Of a DNA stretch of 64,000 bases, positions 34,451-43,687 are shown piece by piece. The DNA is from Azorinus chamasolen (taxonomy: Eukaryota > Mollusca > Bivalvia > Cardiida > Solecurtidae). The DNA lies in contig OY755244.1 of assembly GCA_963576725.1 (NCBI GenBank), forward strand, positions 82,393,121 through 82,457,120, given 5' to 3'. The position numbers and the translations under genes were made by a program. The notes beneath the pieces were generated by a model. It was given only the letters and a program-made list of their open reading frames with translations. It ran no database searches and was not told the origin of the DNA. Each line of letters begins with the position of its first letter. The first letter of the stretch is position 1.

Positions 34451-34460
34451 ATGTACTACT
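34200..34460. repeat. (CTA)n / (CTAC)n microsatellite
   Basis: CTA triplets interrupted by CTG and CTT, with a (CTAC)n patch at about 34312-34352. It stops directly at the Tc1-like fragment. Confidence 0.95.
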
Positions 34461-34461
34461 A

Positions 34462-34683
34462 ACTCCAATTGAGCACATGTGGAATGAGCAGCAGATACGG
34501 ATATCAGTTCGCCAGGTGCAGCCTAGTCTAAGTATCCAGGAGCTTGAGGCTATGTTGGTGCAAGAATTGGCATCCACCCCCGCTAGGACTATCATAAATC
34601 TCACAGGGAGCATGGGAAGGCGTTGCCAAGCAGTTGTCGTTAGCAATGGGTCCACATACACGCTACTGAGTCTAAACTTGTAA
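34462..34683 (+). pseudogene. Tc1/IS630-like transposase, C-terminal fragment
   Basis: The frame reads TPIEHMWNEQQIRISVR, then LSIQELEAMLVQEL and INLTGSMGRRCQAVV. Tc1-type transposases end with an 'NPIEhmW(d/n)' motif carrying the last catalytic acidic residue (Glu of PIEH), a '(t)lqeL...L..eW' helix and an 'SMrRRcqAVi' tail; all three are visible. The first Asn is Thr. About 74 residues remain of a protein usually near 340. The N-terminal DNA-binding and first catalytic parts are absent, with microsatellite in their place. A dead remnant. Confidence 0.75.
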
Positions 34684-34969
34684 ACATAAATGGAAATGTG
34701 AAAATTTGAAAACAAGTTGCGTGTCCAAAATATCTTGGATATAGGGGCGAACTCCTCTCTTGCACATAACTAATGCAAAATCGGTAAAACAAATGTTAAA
34801 ATTGTCCTTCAATCAAATTGATTTAAATATGAAATTGACATTAAAAATCATTTGTACGACGGTAATCAAATCATTGCCGATAATATCAACACTAAAACAT
34901 CTGGTGCTTAGCAAAAGTTGAGTAGTATATCTAACATTATGTTTTGCACCTGTCCGTCTGCCACGCTTT

Positions 34970-35195
34970 TACTTGCATTTGGTTGTCACAGTATTTTCAT
35001 TGTCTTATATCTCACTACCAACTATAGCTATTGGCATGGAATTGCATATACACATTAACCACCATCCATATTTTCATTGCGCACCCAGCCCATGCTCCCC
35101 GCAAGCCAAAGGTCAAGGTCAAATGACATAGGAACTTTACGTGCAGCTAGGCAAGCACCACCACGGGGGCATCGCTGTCTTGCAGACACATTTTT
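34970..35195 (+). repeat. 'aaggtcaaggtcaaatgac' dispersed repeat
   Basis: Same unit as at 9930-10110: 'gctattggcatggaattgca', 'cccagcccatgctccccgca', 'ggtcaaggtcaaatgacata', 'cgggggcatcgctgtcttgc'. Confidence 0.7.
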
Positions 35196-35204
35196 ATAGT
35201 TTTA

Positions 35205-36095
35205 AAAAATAGTGACCCCGTTCGTAGTGCTTTGACCCACGCTCATGATGTGTTGAACAACACTCGCAAACTTAATCTACCTCCAGTATTTTTTAAAGAA
35301 AGAGTTTCACGTGAATCGACAAACTTTTTTTCCTTGGTCATAATTCTAACCGACGTACTGGAACCCGGTGATAGCATTTTGAACGGATTGTTATAATATT
35401 ATGACTAATGCGCGCAATGTTAATTTAGCCCAAGTATTTTGAACAAAGGGGGTCACATTTTCTGAAAAATATCGACCCCCGGTCAGTATTTTATTTTTAA
35501 AAAAATAGCGACCCCGGTCATAGTACTTTGACACACGTTCATGATATGTTGAACAACTCCCGCAAACTTATTTTACCTCCAGTATAATTTAGAGAAAGGG
35601 TTAACCTTAATCGAAAAATATTTAACATTGGTCATAATTCTTACAGATGTAGTGACTCCCGGTCATAGCAATTTGAGCCCTGTTTATATCGTGACCAATG
35701 CCCTCAATGTTAATTGAACCCAAATATGTTTAGAAAGGGTGTCACTTTTTCTGAAGAATATCGACCCCTGGTCTGTATTTTGTAAAAAAAAAGTTTGACC
35801 CCCCCCCCCGGTCATAGTACTTTGACCCACGTTCAGAATATTTTGAAAAACGTCTGCAAACTTAATCTACCACCAATATATTTTAAAGAAAGGGTTTCAA
35901 GTGAATCGAAAAATATTCAACATTGGTCATAATTCTGTCACTTGAAGTGACCCCCGGTCAAAGCAATTTGAGCCCTGCTTAGTGTATCATGACCGATGCG
36001 AGCAATGTCATTTGAACTCAACTATTTTGTAGAAAAGAAGGGTGGTCATTTTTTCTGCAGAATATCAACCCCGGTCAGTATTTTTTAAACGGTTT
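35205..36095. repeat. ~298-bp tandem array, 3 units
   Basis: 'catagtactttgacccacgt' or its variants recurs near 35220, 35519 and 35813. Each unit continues with 'cgcaaacttaatctacc', 'aacattggtcataattct' and 'aatatcgacccc'. There is no ORF. Copies have diverged by many point changes. Confidence 0.85.
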
Positions 36096-36438
36096 ATTCC
36101 AATGTCTCACACATTTTGGGTCTTTGCACAATGTTATGTTTGTTTCTGCAGTTAATTTATGTGATTGGGAAAAAAATTAGTTTCATTATGATAATTTATT
36201 TTAGTAAATTTTATTATGCGAGTCTTCATTAATTGCATTTAGTTGAAAAATTTAGGTGTTTAATAAAGTCTTTTCTCCTTGCTACTAATTGTATTTATTT
36301 TAATTTGATTTTTAAAACAAATAATGTCTTAAGTCAATCAAATTATTGTCAATCAATAATTAAAAAAACTAATGACCCGTTTAATTGACTTATCATCAGA
36401 TATTCACACCTAGAGCTAGAATTATTTCTAAACACCTA

Positions 36439-36833
36439 TTAACCCTTTACCTGTTTGCTTTGACAAAAATTGATTTGGGACTACTCTGTTTGCTAATGCG
36501 TAAAAATGTGTTATATCCATAAAGAGAAGTTTTAGCTTTGATAAAAACTGTCAAATCAAATCTATATCTTGTCAAATGCAAACAGAGCAGACCCTGATCA
36601 GACAGCTTCTGTAGCAGCCGTCTGATCTAGTTTACTCTTATTTTTAATGCGTAAAACACATTATTTCTGTGAAGAGAAGTTTTTGCTTTGACAAAAACTG
36701 TAGAATCAGATCTATATTGTGTCAAAAGAAACAGAGAAGACCCAGATCAGACAGCTTCCGTAGGAGTCATCTTATCTGGGTCTACTCTGTTTGCTAATGC
36801 GTAAAAACAGCTTTATATGAGGGAAAGGGTTAA
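36439..36833. repeat. TTAACCC-type MITE with two core copies
   Basis: Left end 'ttaaccctttacctg', right end 'gagggaaagggttaa'. Two internal cores ('cagacagcttctgtagcagc' at ~36599 and 'cagacagcttccgtaggagt' at ~36748), each flanked by 'tgctaatgcgtaaaa', imply internal duplication. Confidence 0.75.
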
Positions 36834-37214
36834 AAGATTTTTAAAGATATTTTTATTGGTCATTTCACACAAAAACTGGCATTATGTACTGCCTAGCGCT
36901 TTATTTGCCTATATTCCTGGATCAAGGTATAATTGCATAGCTTTATTGACGTCATTTGAATTTCTCAAAGACAAGTTTTAGGCATTTTGAGCTAAGGCAA
37001 AAATGGCACAAGTTGTAAACAGTTTAGATCTTGGTCAACCAGTCACTTGGTATTAGATCTGAATCCAGTTCAAGTTTATTCAGCAGTGAAAGGGTGGAAG
37101 CAGTGCACTAAGCTTCTTTCATCTGCTAGAAATGTTGTCCACTGAAAAATTAACATGTCAATATATTACTGTAACACAGGTGAGCGATATAGGGCCAATG
37201 TCCCTCTTGTTTCT

Positions 37215-37635
37215 GTTTGCATTGATGTTTTTGCTTTCGAAGGATCTCCTACTTTCAGAAATTATGTATTTCACAACAGCAGGTGTTAAACCAGCCTCTT
37301 TTCCAAAATTGATAAAACATGTCGGTTTTAATGAATCTGTTCATTGTGTTGTGTCTTAATACAGCAGGTGTTAAGTGTTTGTGTGGCGGTCATAAAACGT
37401 CGCCCCGTACTTCACTCTCAGTGTTATATTTTCCGGTCCTTCGGGATTACTAGTTTCGATGATACATGTATTAGTTTTGAAAATTGAACATTGCTTAAGC
37501 CGGTGTGCAAGGAGACGTGATTAGCGTTGCACATTTCATAACTGCTCATGAACGCACACAATAAAAACCGAGTCTGAAATTTTCTCTGTTTGCATTGCTG
37601 CTTTTACTTTCGAAGGATCTCTTACTTTCATAACT
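37215..37635 (-). repeat. inverted copy of the 'gcaccggcttaag' element
   Basis: On + it reads 'ttttgctttcgaaggatctc', 'ggcggtcataaaacgtcgcc', 'ttaagccggtgtgcaagg', and a second 'tttcgaaggatctcttac' at 37609. This is the reverse complement of the 27925-28770 family. A 'ggtgagcgatatagggcc' fragment of another family precedes it (37178). Confidence 0.7.
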
Positions 37636-37719
37636 TAATACACATTGGTCGCCAGGAACAAGGATAATAAAAAAATGAGACTGACTTTAGTACATTGTAT
37701 TGCAAAGATGTTCATTATA

Positions 37720-38196
37720 CTTAGGGAGCCAGTGGGGTCTACCGTGCACTCCCGCCGCCCCCACTTTTTTCATGGGTACCAAAATATTCAGAAAAGTCTC
37801 CTGAAGCAGAATCGCGAACGTACTCAAGTTTAAATTCTTTTAGGCTATACTTTTTTTTACTATTTTGAATGTTCTCATTAATATTAATGAGTATGCAAAT
37901 AAGGTAATTTAAAAAATCAGTTGGAAATAAAAACACAATGTCTTATCTTCCATTTGGTACCAGTTTTATAGTTTTAGGACAAAAACTGGCTGTGATGTGG
38001 GCGAATTTGCAGGTATGGGTCATCATTACGAAAACTGGGTGGGGGTTCCATGGAAACGGTTAAAATACACATAGCCTAAAAGAATTTAAACTTGAGTACA
38101 TTCGCGATTCTGATTCAGGAGACATTTCTGAACATTTTGGTACCCATGAAAAAAGTCTAGGGGAGGGGTGCACGGTAGACCCATTGGCTCCCTAAG
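37720..38196. mobile_element. 477-bp MITE with ~128-bp inverted repeats and TA target duplication
   Basis: Left arm 37720-37848 ('cttagggagccagtggggtc'...) and right arm 38071-38196 (...'gacccattggctccctaag') are reverse complements with a few mismatches. The element is flanked by TA on both sides (37718-37719 and 38197-38198), as for Tc1/mariner-type insertion. There is no ORF. It lies ~190 bp upstream of the putative exon holding paralogue 2. Confidence 0.85.
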
Positions 38197-38371
38197 TAGT
38201 ATGTTACTATTCAAGTTCTTGTTACTGGTAGAAGCTGGAGTTCGTTTTAAACGAATGGACGAATTAAATTTTGTTCTGTACATAATGACTGCCATTGACG
38301 CAGCTGGGCAATTTAGGGACATCGTGGTCCACTTGATTCTCATGTAAAATATTTATATCATAACTCATCTT

Positions 38372-38381
38372 TTTATTTCAG
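38372..38381 (+). promoter_or_regulatory. putative 3' splice acceptor before paralogue 2
   Basis: 'tttatttcag' behind a T-rich tract lies 42 bp before the start codon and aligns with 2576-2585 of paralogue 1. Similarity between the two loci begins just upstream of it ('aactcat'). Confidence 0.5.
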
Positions 38382-38423
38382 TTTGAAAAAAATCCAGGAA
38401 AAAGAGGATAAATACAACTGACC

Positions 38424-40463
38424 ATGTATCCACAAATAGCTGAACTGCTGGAATGGCAAGAACAAAGGGAGATTATCATTGTTGGCTTACTAAGTCTTGC
38501 CGATCTTCTCAATGAATTTCACAAAAAGGCAACCAAGACTGGAATTGCTGGTAGCACTGCTTCGTTAGGAGGGGCAACTGTAGGCTTAGCAACTATGGCC
38601 CTTGCCCCTTTTACCGGAGGAGCATCTCTTATTCCTGGTGCTGTTATTGCTGGGGGCAGCAGCGTTATTGGAACAGCAACCTCCCTTGGAAGCTATTTGT
38701 CAGAGAGGAAGAAAAAGGGAAAAGTGTTTAAAGATGTAGATAGTTTACTTGAGGAGGACAAAAGATACACAGAAAAGGTGCAGAAGATTGTTTCAAGATT
38801 GGATGAGGTACAAGATAGTCTGCAGCAGTACTTGACAGATTTAGTGGAGTCTGAACTCGAGGACCTTGAACAAGCACCTCAACAAGCTGACGGCAGAGCT
38901 GCTCAGCCCTCTGCAAATATGGTGACTTTGCCTCACAAATACCTTCCTGTCAGTGTCACAGACATTGATGTCAGGAAGCTAAAAGGTATTCTTACTTCCA
39001 GACTTCCTACCATTGCTAGGAAAGGACTACAGATGGCTCGACATGCCAATCAGGTAAAAATAGAAAAGATGTTCAAAGTTGGCACAAATGTGTTGCAAAG
39101 CGGGTTGGTGACAGGCAATGTAGGTTTTCATATTGGCAAGGCAGTCGGCATTGGGGTTGGTGTGACAGCTGTCCTTTTACCGTTTGAGATAATTGACTTG
39201 GTGAAACGCCTCAAAGACCTAAAGGAAGATAAAGAGCATCCAGATTCGGGCGAGATACGTGATCATGCAAAAAAGCTTCAAGATAGAATGGATGCAATTA
39301 GAGAAGAGTTATATGCCAATGTCACGGCAATGAATAACCTTGTGCTTCTTATACTGTACATTAAACAACATGAATTTTCAGACCGACTTTCCGGTTTCCT
39401 CAATCTAATTCTTAAACAACTTCTGCCAGTCAAAGACCTTATCAAAGCATTTGACAAACTGGAATGCCACAGTGGGGACAAGGCTACTTTTACTCTTAAT
39501 GAAGAAGAGTTATCCGGAATGCTGATCAACTACTCAGATGTGAAAGATTCAATATTCAAAGAGTTAGCAGTTGCAATTTGGACAGCCTGGAAAATGGGAA
39601 GCAAGTCTTTTGTTTTCTTGCAAAACACATGTTTTACAGTAGCGCCTCCATTGTGGAGTTTGTTCGGTATTTCTTTTAATAGTTTTGGAACTGAAGCAGA
39701 GCGGGGAGTCACAATATTGCTGCCTTTTAACTTTGAAGGTGACATTGTGTCTGAACATGAATTCCAGAAAACTGCAAATCAAACGTCAGACTGGCATGGT
39801 CGCTGCTTCTTGCTGAATATCAGCTTAAAGGATATAAACTACACACTTGTAAATTTACTGGCCCCTGATGGATCAACAGACAGGACATTGTTCCTACAGG
39901 AGACAGCCAGTTTCATCAAGAGACATGCAGAAGGCAAAATTGTCATTGCTGCTAACTTTCAGCCAGAAGTCCAAAACATGACTGTCTTTGTTAAGAAAAA
40001 GAAGGTCTGCCCAAATATCCCCTGGTCTTTTATAAAGAAATTTGTTCCTTACAGACAGGTGTCCGAATACCTCATAAATATTCTACCCTTCCATGCAGAT
40101 GAGCCAGGTATGAAAGTGTTTGAAGTCTGCAAAACCTTCACTGTTGGAAATCCAGAAGAAGTTCATATTGAATGGAAAGGCTGTGATAAGCCTGTTGTGT
40201 CCAGTGAAGACTGTTGCAAACAAGTTGATGCAGTACTTGGCCTAGGGCTTACAGCACTGTGGAAGAAGATGAATCCCCATACTACCGAGTTTTCATGTGA
40301 GACAGCAGTTAGTAGAAGGGTCATTTCTTGTACAAGGCAGCTGGACTTTTACATTGACAGTGGTGTTGAAATGGAGATCAAAGCCTGTTTCCTCGATCAT
40401 GATCTCCGATTTCTTGGCTTTTTGAAGGAAGCTGTCCTGCAGTTTGGACGAAAATATATGTAA
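38424..40463 (+). CDS. APOL-like domain fused to degenerate LINE-type endonuclease domain (paralogue 2)
   Basis: A 679-aa protein, intact, same start context ('aactgaccatg') as the gene at 2627. By eye, the first ~145 residues (APOL-like hairpin, ALAPFTGGASLIPG) and the last ~200 (endonuclease-like) are about 90% identical to paralogue 1. The ~100-residue stretch between (about 146-245) is much more divergent and a few residues shorter. The endonuclease-like half keeps the layout: FLQN (398-401), ERGVTILLPFNF, TLVNLLAPDGS, VIAANFQ (N511, Q513), LWKKMNPHTTEF, LDFYIDS, LDH. It carries the same Glu-to-Asn and Asp-to-Asn changes as paralogue 1, so catalysis was lost before the duplication. Many coding differences are at third positions, consistent with selection on the protein. 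No secretion signal is seen. An APOL-like hydrophobic hairpin suggests membrane association (inference). Confidence 0.85.
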   Translation: MYPQIAELLEWQEQREIIIVGLLSLADLLNEFHKKATKTGIAGSTASLGGATVGLATMALAPFTGGASLIPGAVIAGGSSVIGTATSLGSYLSERKKKGKVFKDVDSLLEEDKRYTEKVQKIVSRLDEVQDSLQQYLTDLVESELEDLEQAPQQADGRAAQPSANMVTLPHKYLPVSVTDIDVRKLKGILTSRLPTIARKGLQMARHANQVKIEKMFKVGTNVLQSGLVTGNVGFHIGKAVGIGVGVTAVLLPFEIIDLVKRLKDLKEDKEHPDSGEIRDHAKKLQDRMDAIREELYANVTAMNNLVLLILYIKQHEFSDRLSGFLNLILKQLLPVKDLIKAFDKLECHSGDKATFTLNEEELSGMLINYSDVKDSIFKELAVAIWTAWKMGSKSFVFLQNTCFTVAPPLWSLFGISFNSFGTEAERGVTILLPFNFEGDIVSEHEFQKTANQTSDWHGRCFLLNISLKDINYTLVNLLAPDGSTDRTLFLQETASFIKRHAEGKIVIAANFQPEVQNMTVFVKKKKVCPNIPWSFIKKFVPYRQVSEYLINILPFHADEPGMKVFEVCKTFTVGNPEEVHIEWKGCDKPVVSSEDCCKQVDAVLGLGLTALWKKMNPHTTEFSCETAVSRRVISCTRQLDFYIDSGVEMEIKACFLDHDLRFLGFLKEAVLQFGRKYM

Positions 40464-40575
40464 TAGACATGGCTGTAGCAGTGTAATTTCCACCCTATTC
40501 TCTTATTTCCCTGCCAAACGCTGTTGGTATTTTCTATTTGACAATACAGTAAAACATTGCCTTTTTAGAGCAACC
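40464..40575 (+). other. 3' UTR of paralogue 2
   Basis: Similarity to the 4688-4805 region persists, including 'ctcttattt', AGTAAA (40548-40553) and 'ttttagagcaac'. It then breaks into a TTAACCC MITE. Confidence 0.5.
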
Positions 40576-40593
40576 ACGTCAAAATGTTGGTCT

Positions 40594-40815
40594 TTAACCC
40601 TTTACTCCATGACCAACTCTTCCCATTATTAATATTAATGAACTAATTAGTTTATCTTGCTAAATATACCTGTCCCAAACAGTATAGGGTATAAGATATT
40701 CTATAAGCAAATTGAGGAGACCCTGATCAGACTGTGCTCCTACTGGGGCCATCTTATCTGGACATCATCTAATTGTAAATGTATCAAAATGTGTTTAAAT
40801 TGGGTAAGGATTAAA
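40594..40815. repeat. TTAACCC-type MITE
   Basis: 'ttaaccctttactccatg' at left and a decayed 'ggtaaggattaa' at right. Core 'gaccctgatcagactgtgct'. Confidence 0.6.
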
Positions 40816-42470
40816 CCATGTGATTTCCCGAAACTATGTAAAACATTTGTTTCCACGTTCAACCACAATACCACAGAATAATGAAAGTCACTGTAAATAA
40901 AGTGTTAAATGCCTTCTTGTAATTTTGCGTTTGCGGAAGTATAAATTACTGACTAAAATGTGGGGGGCTTACTGGGTAAGCAAACCACATTTCAGGACAC
41001 GATAAATGTTGAATTTAAAAAGATTATACGGTAGGTATAATTTAGTTTTTGTTATTTTATAGGCATGTATATATTTCCATGGTAATTACTGACTGAAACG
41101 CCTTTGGTTACGTATGGGTACTAAGGCATTATGAAACGATACTACTTTTATGACTTATAAATTGTGAACCTTTGAATGCTGGAAATACAATGTAAATGGA
41201 CTGGCACTTGCAAACAATGTATATAGCCAGATCAAAGAGCTCCTGTTTATATTTCACAATTCTCTAGCAAATTCATTCATGGTGAATGGTCTCTGTTTCT
41301 GAACAGTGCCAGGCCAATCCAATTTGAAGATTCGGCATCCCAAGGGTTTATAAATGTTCCTGTGATATTAACCACTTCGCTACCGTGCTGCACTCTTTCT
41401 ACTTGATACATTGTCGCCACTCTTTCTACTTGATACATTGTCACCAGTCCAAGTTTTAGAGTGGACATTTCTTCAATTTCTTTATAAAAATGTGGCAAAC
41501 AGTTTGGATTCTGATGAAACGCCGAGTTACTCTGGGTCTACACTATTTCCCTAACTGACTTAAGATCATTGCAGTAATGCTGATAATCAAACTGCTTGCA
41601 AGAAAATGTGGTGAGCAGGCAAATAACAGCTGTGTGAATGTTGTGTGTGTTTGTACATGTCAACAAGCACTTCATTTGTGCTTCTGTGGTTGTCTTTCTG
41701 ACTTCTATTATATTCAATTTTTATATCATTTGTCAATTGTTATGTCGTTGATTTGCTGTACTGTGTTATTGTTTCAGACAGGTATAGACAGGTATAGCTG
41801 TTGTTGGGCTATTGGGGTTGTCCGTAGTCCGCCGTCAACAATTTCTGACATCTCAAACACTTTGCTGAAAGAATGTTAACAAAATGTCACAGATCTTTAG
41901 GTGACATTCTATCAAAGTTATATACATATTCCTGGTCCTCTGTATAAGCACTTGTATGTCACAGGAATTGAAATTAAATTTCACTCAACTCTTTCTTTAA
42001 ATGGCCAATACCCTTAAGCTGCTTAATGGATTTTGAAAAATCCACAAGAATGTGTGTATCTGTGTATCAAACATCTGTATCAAAACGTAAATTGTTCTTG
42101 TCAGTTGCATAAGTAGCTCACAAAAGCACAGAATTTTAAACACTTTCTTTAAACTGCATCTGCTTCATAAGTAGTCATGGAATCTAAAAATAAATAAAAT
42201 ATTTCCTTAAATGTCGTCTTCTCCTAAACCGATTTATGTATTTTGACCACATTAAATGTATATTGGAATAAATCAGACTTGGTTTCGCTACTGTTTTGAA
42301 GAATGAGAATACTTCCTCTTGAAACAAATAGAATATTAAACCAGATGAATCCAGTAACCCTCCATGATCTTGTTGCACCGAAAGACAAAGAATATAAATA
42401 GATACACAAACACAGAAGAGATACCTCAGCCGCGTACAGAGAGCTGGGGCAAAAAGTGTTTGAGGTATGT
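40816..42470. other. no gene seen; one MITE relic
   Basis: A relic related to the 19565 MITE lies at about 41370-41560 ('aaccacttcgctaccg', 'atgaaacgccgagttactct'), with a small direct duplication 'ctttctacttgatacattg' at 41394 and 41422. ORFs at 41577-41879 and 41277-41498 are unsupported. Confidence 0.4.
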
Positions 42471-42479
42471 TACAGCCAA

Positions 42480-43588
42480 ACACTGGAATTGTGTGTGATG
42501 TAGTGACATGTCTAGATGTCTTAGTATGTGACATCCTCTCTGTGTGATGTATAGTATTGTTAAGTGATGTTGTGACCTGTCTAGATGTATTAGTATGTGA
42601 CATCCTCTCTGTGTGATGTACCGACATGTTTAGATGTCTTAGTATGTGACATCCTCTCTGTGTGATGTATAGTATTGTTAAGTGATGTTGTGACCTGTCT
42701 AGATGTATTAGTATGTGACATCCTCTCTGTGTCATGCAGTGACATGTCTAGATAGCTTGGTATGTGACATCCTCTCTGTGTGATGTATAATATTATTAAG
42801 TGATGTAGTGGAATGTATATAGATGTCTTTGTATGTAACATCATCTCTGTGCGATAAGGTGAAATATCTAGATGTTTTAGTATGTGGCATCCTGTGTGAT
42901 GTAGTTACATTTAGATGTTTTAGTATGTGGCATCCTCTCTGTGCGATGTAGTGACATGTCTAAATGTCTTTGTATGTAACATCCTCTCTGTGTGGTGAAA
43001 TGAAATGTCTAGATGTTTTAGTATGTGACATCCTCACTGTGATGTAGCGACATGTCTAGATGTATGTGGCATCCCCTCTATGTGATGTATAGTATTGTTA
43101 AGTGATGTTGTGACCTGTCTTGATGTCTTAGTATGTGATATCCTCTCTGTGTGATATAGTGACATATCTAGATGTCTTAGTATGTGACATCCTCTCTGTG
43201 TAATGTACAGTATTGTTAAGTGATGTGGTGGTATGTCTATATGTCTTAGTATGTGACATCATCTGTGTGTGACGTAGTGACATGTTCAAATGGCTTAGTA
43301 TATGTGACGTCCTCTCTGTGTGATGTAGTGACATATCTATGTGTCTTAGTATGTGACATCCTCACTGTGTGATGTAGTGACATGTCTAGATATCTTAGTA
43401 TGTGACATCCTCTCTATGTGATGTATTGTTAAGTGATGTATTGGAATGTATAGATGTTTTAGTATGTGACATCCTCACTGTGTGATGAAGTGACATGTCT
43501 AGTTGTCTTAGTATGTGACATCTTCTCTGTGCGATGTAATGACACGTCTAGATGTCTTAGTATGTGACATTCTCTCTATGTGATGTGT
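42480..43588. repeat. ~50-bp satellite array, ~20 copies
   Basis: Unit built from 'gtgatgtagtgacatgtcta' + 'gatgtcttagtatgtgacat' + 'cctctctgt'. Some units carry an extra 'atagtattgttaagtgatgt' insert, giving a higher-order pattern. Minus-strand ORFs with repeated 'HTERMSHT' are translations of the array. Confidence 0.9.
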
Positions 43589-43614
43589 ACGAGGGCTGAT
43601 TGATAAGTTCGCGG
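43589..43614. mobile_element. mariner-like terminal repeat remnant
   Basis: 'acgagggctgattgataagt' followed by 'tcgcgga' has the form of a mariner-family terminal inverted repeat. No partner terminus or transposase was found nearby, and the foldback element sits ~75 bp downstream. Confidence 0.4.
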
Positions 43615-43687
43615 AATTCTCCTATCAAGAATTTGTTTCTTTATCAAACAACATGAAAACTTATTTTCCTTTTCATTATCAGGTAGA

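Noticed and set aside
42184..43334. Minus-strand ORFs with repeated HTERMSHT
   Set aside because: Translation of the ~50-bp satellite.
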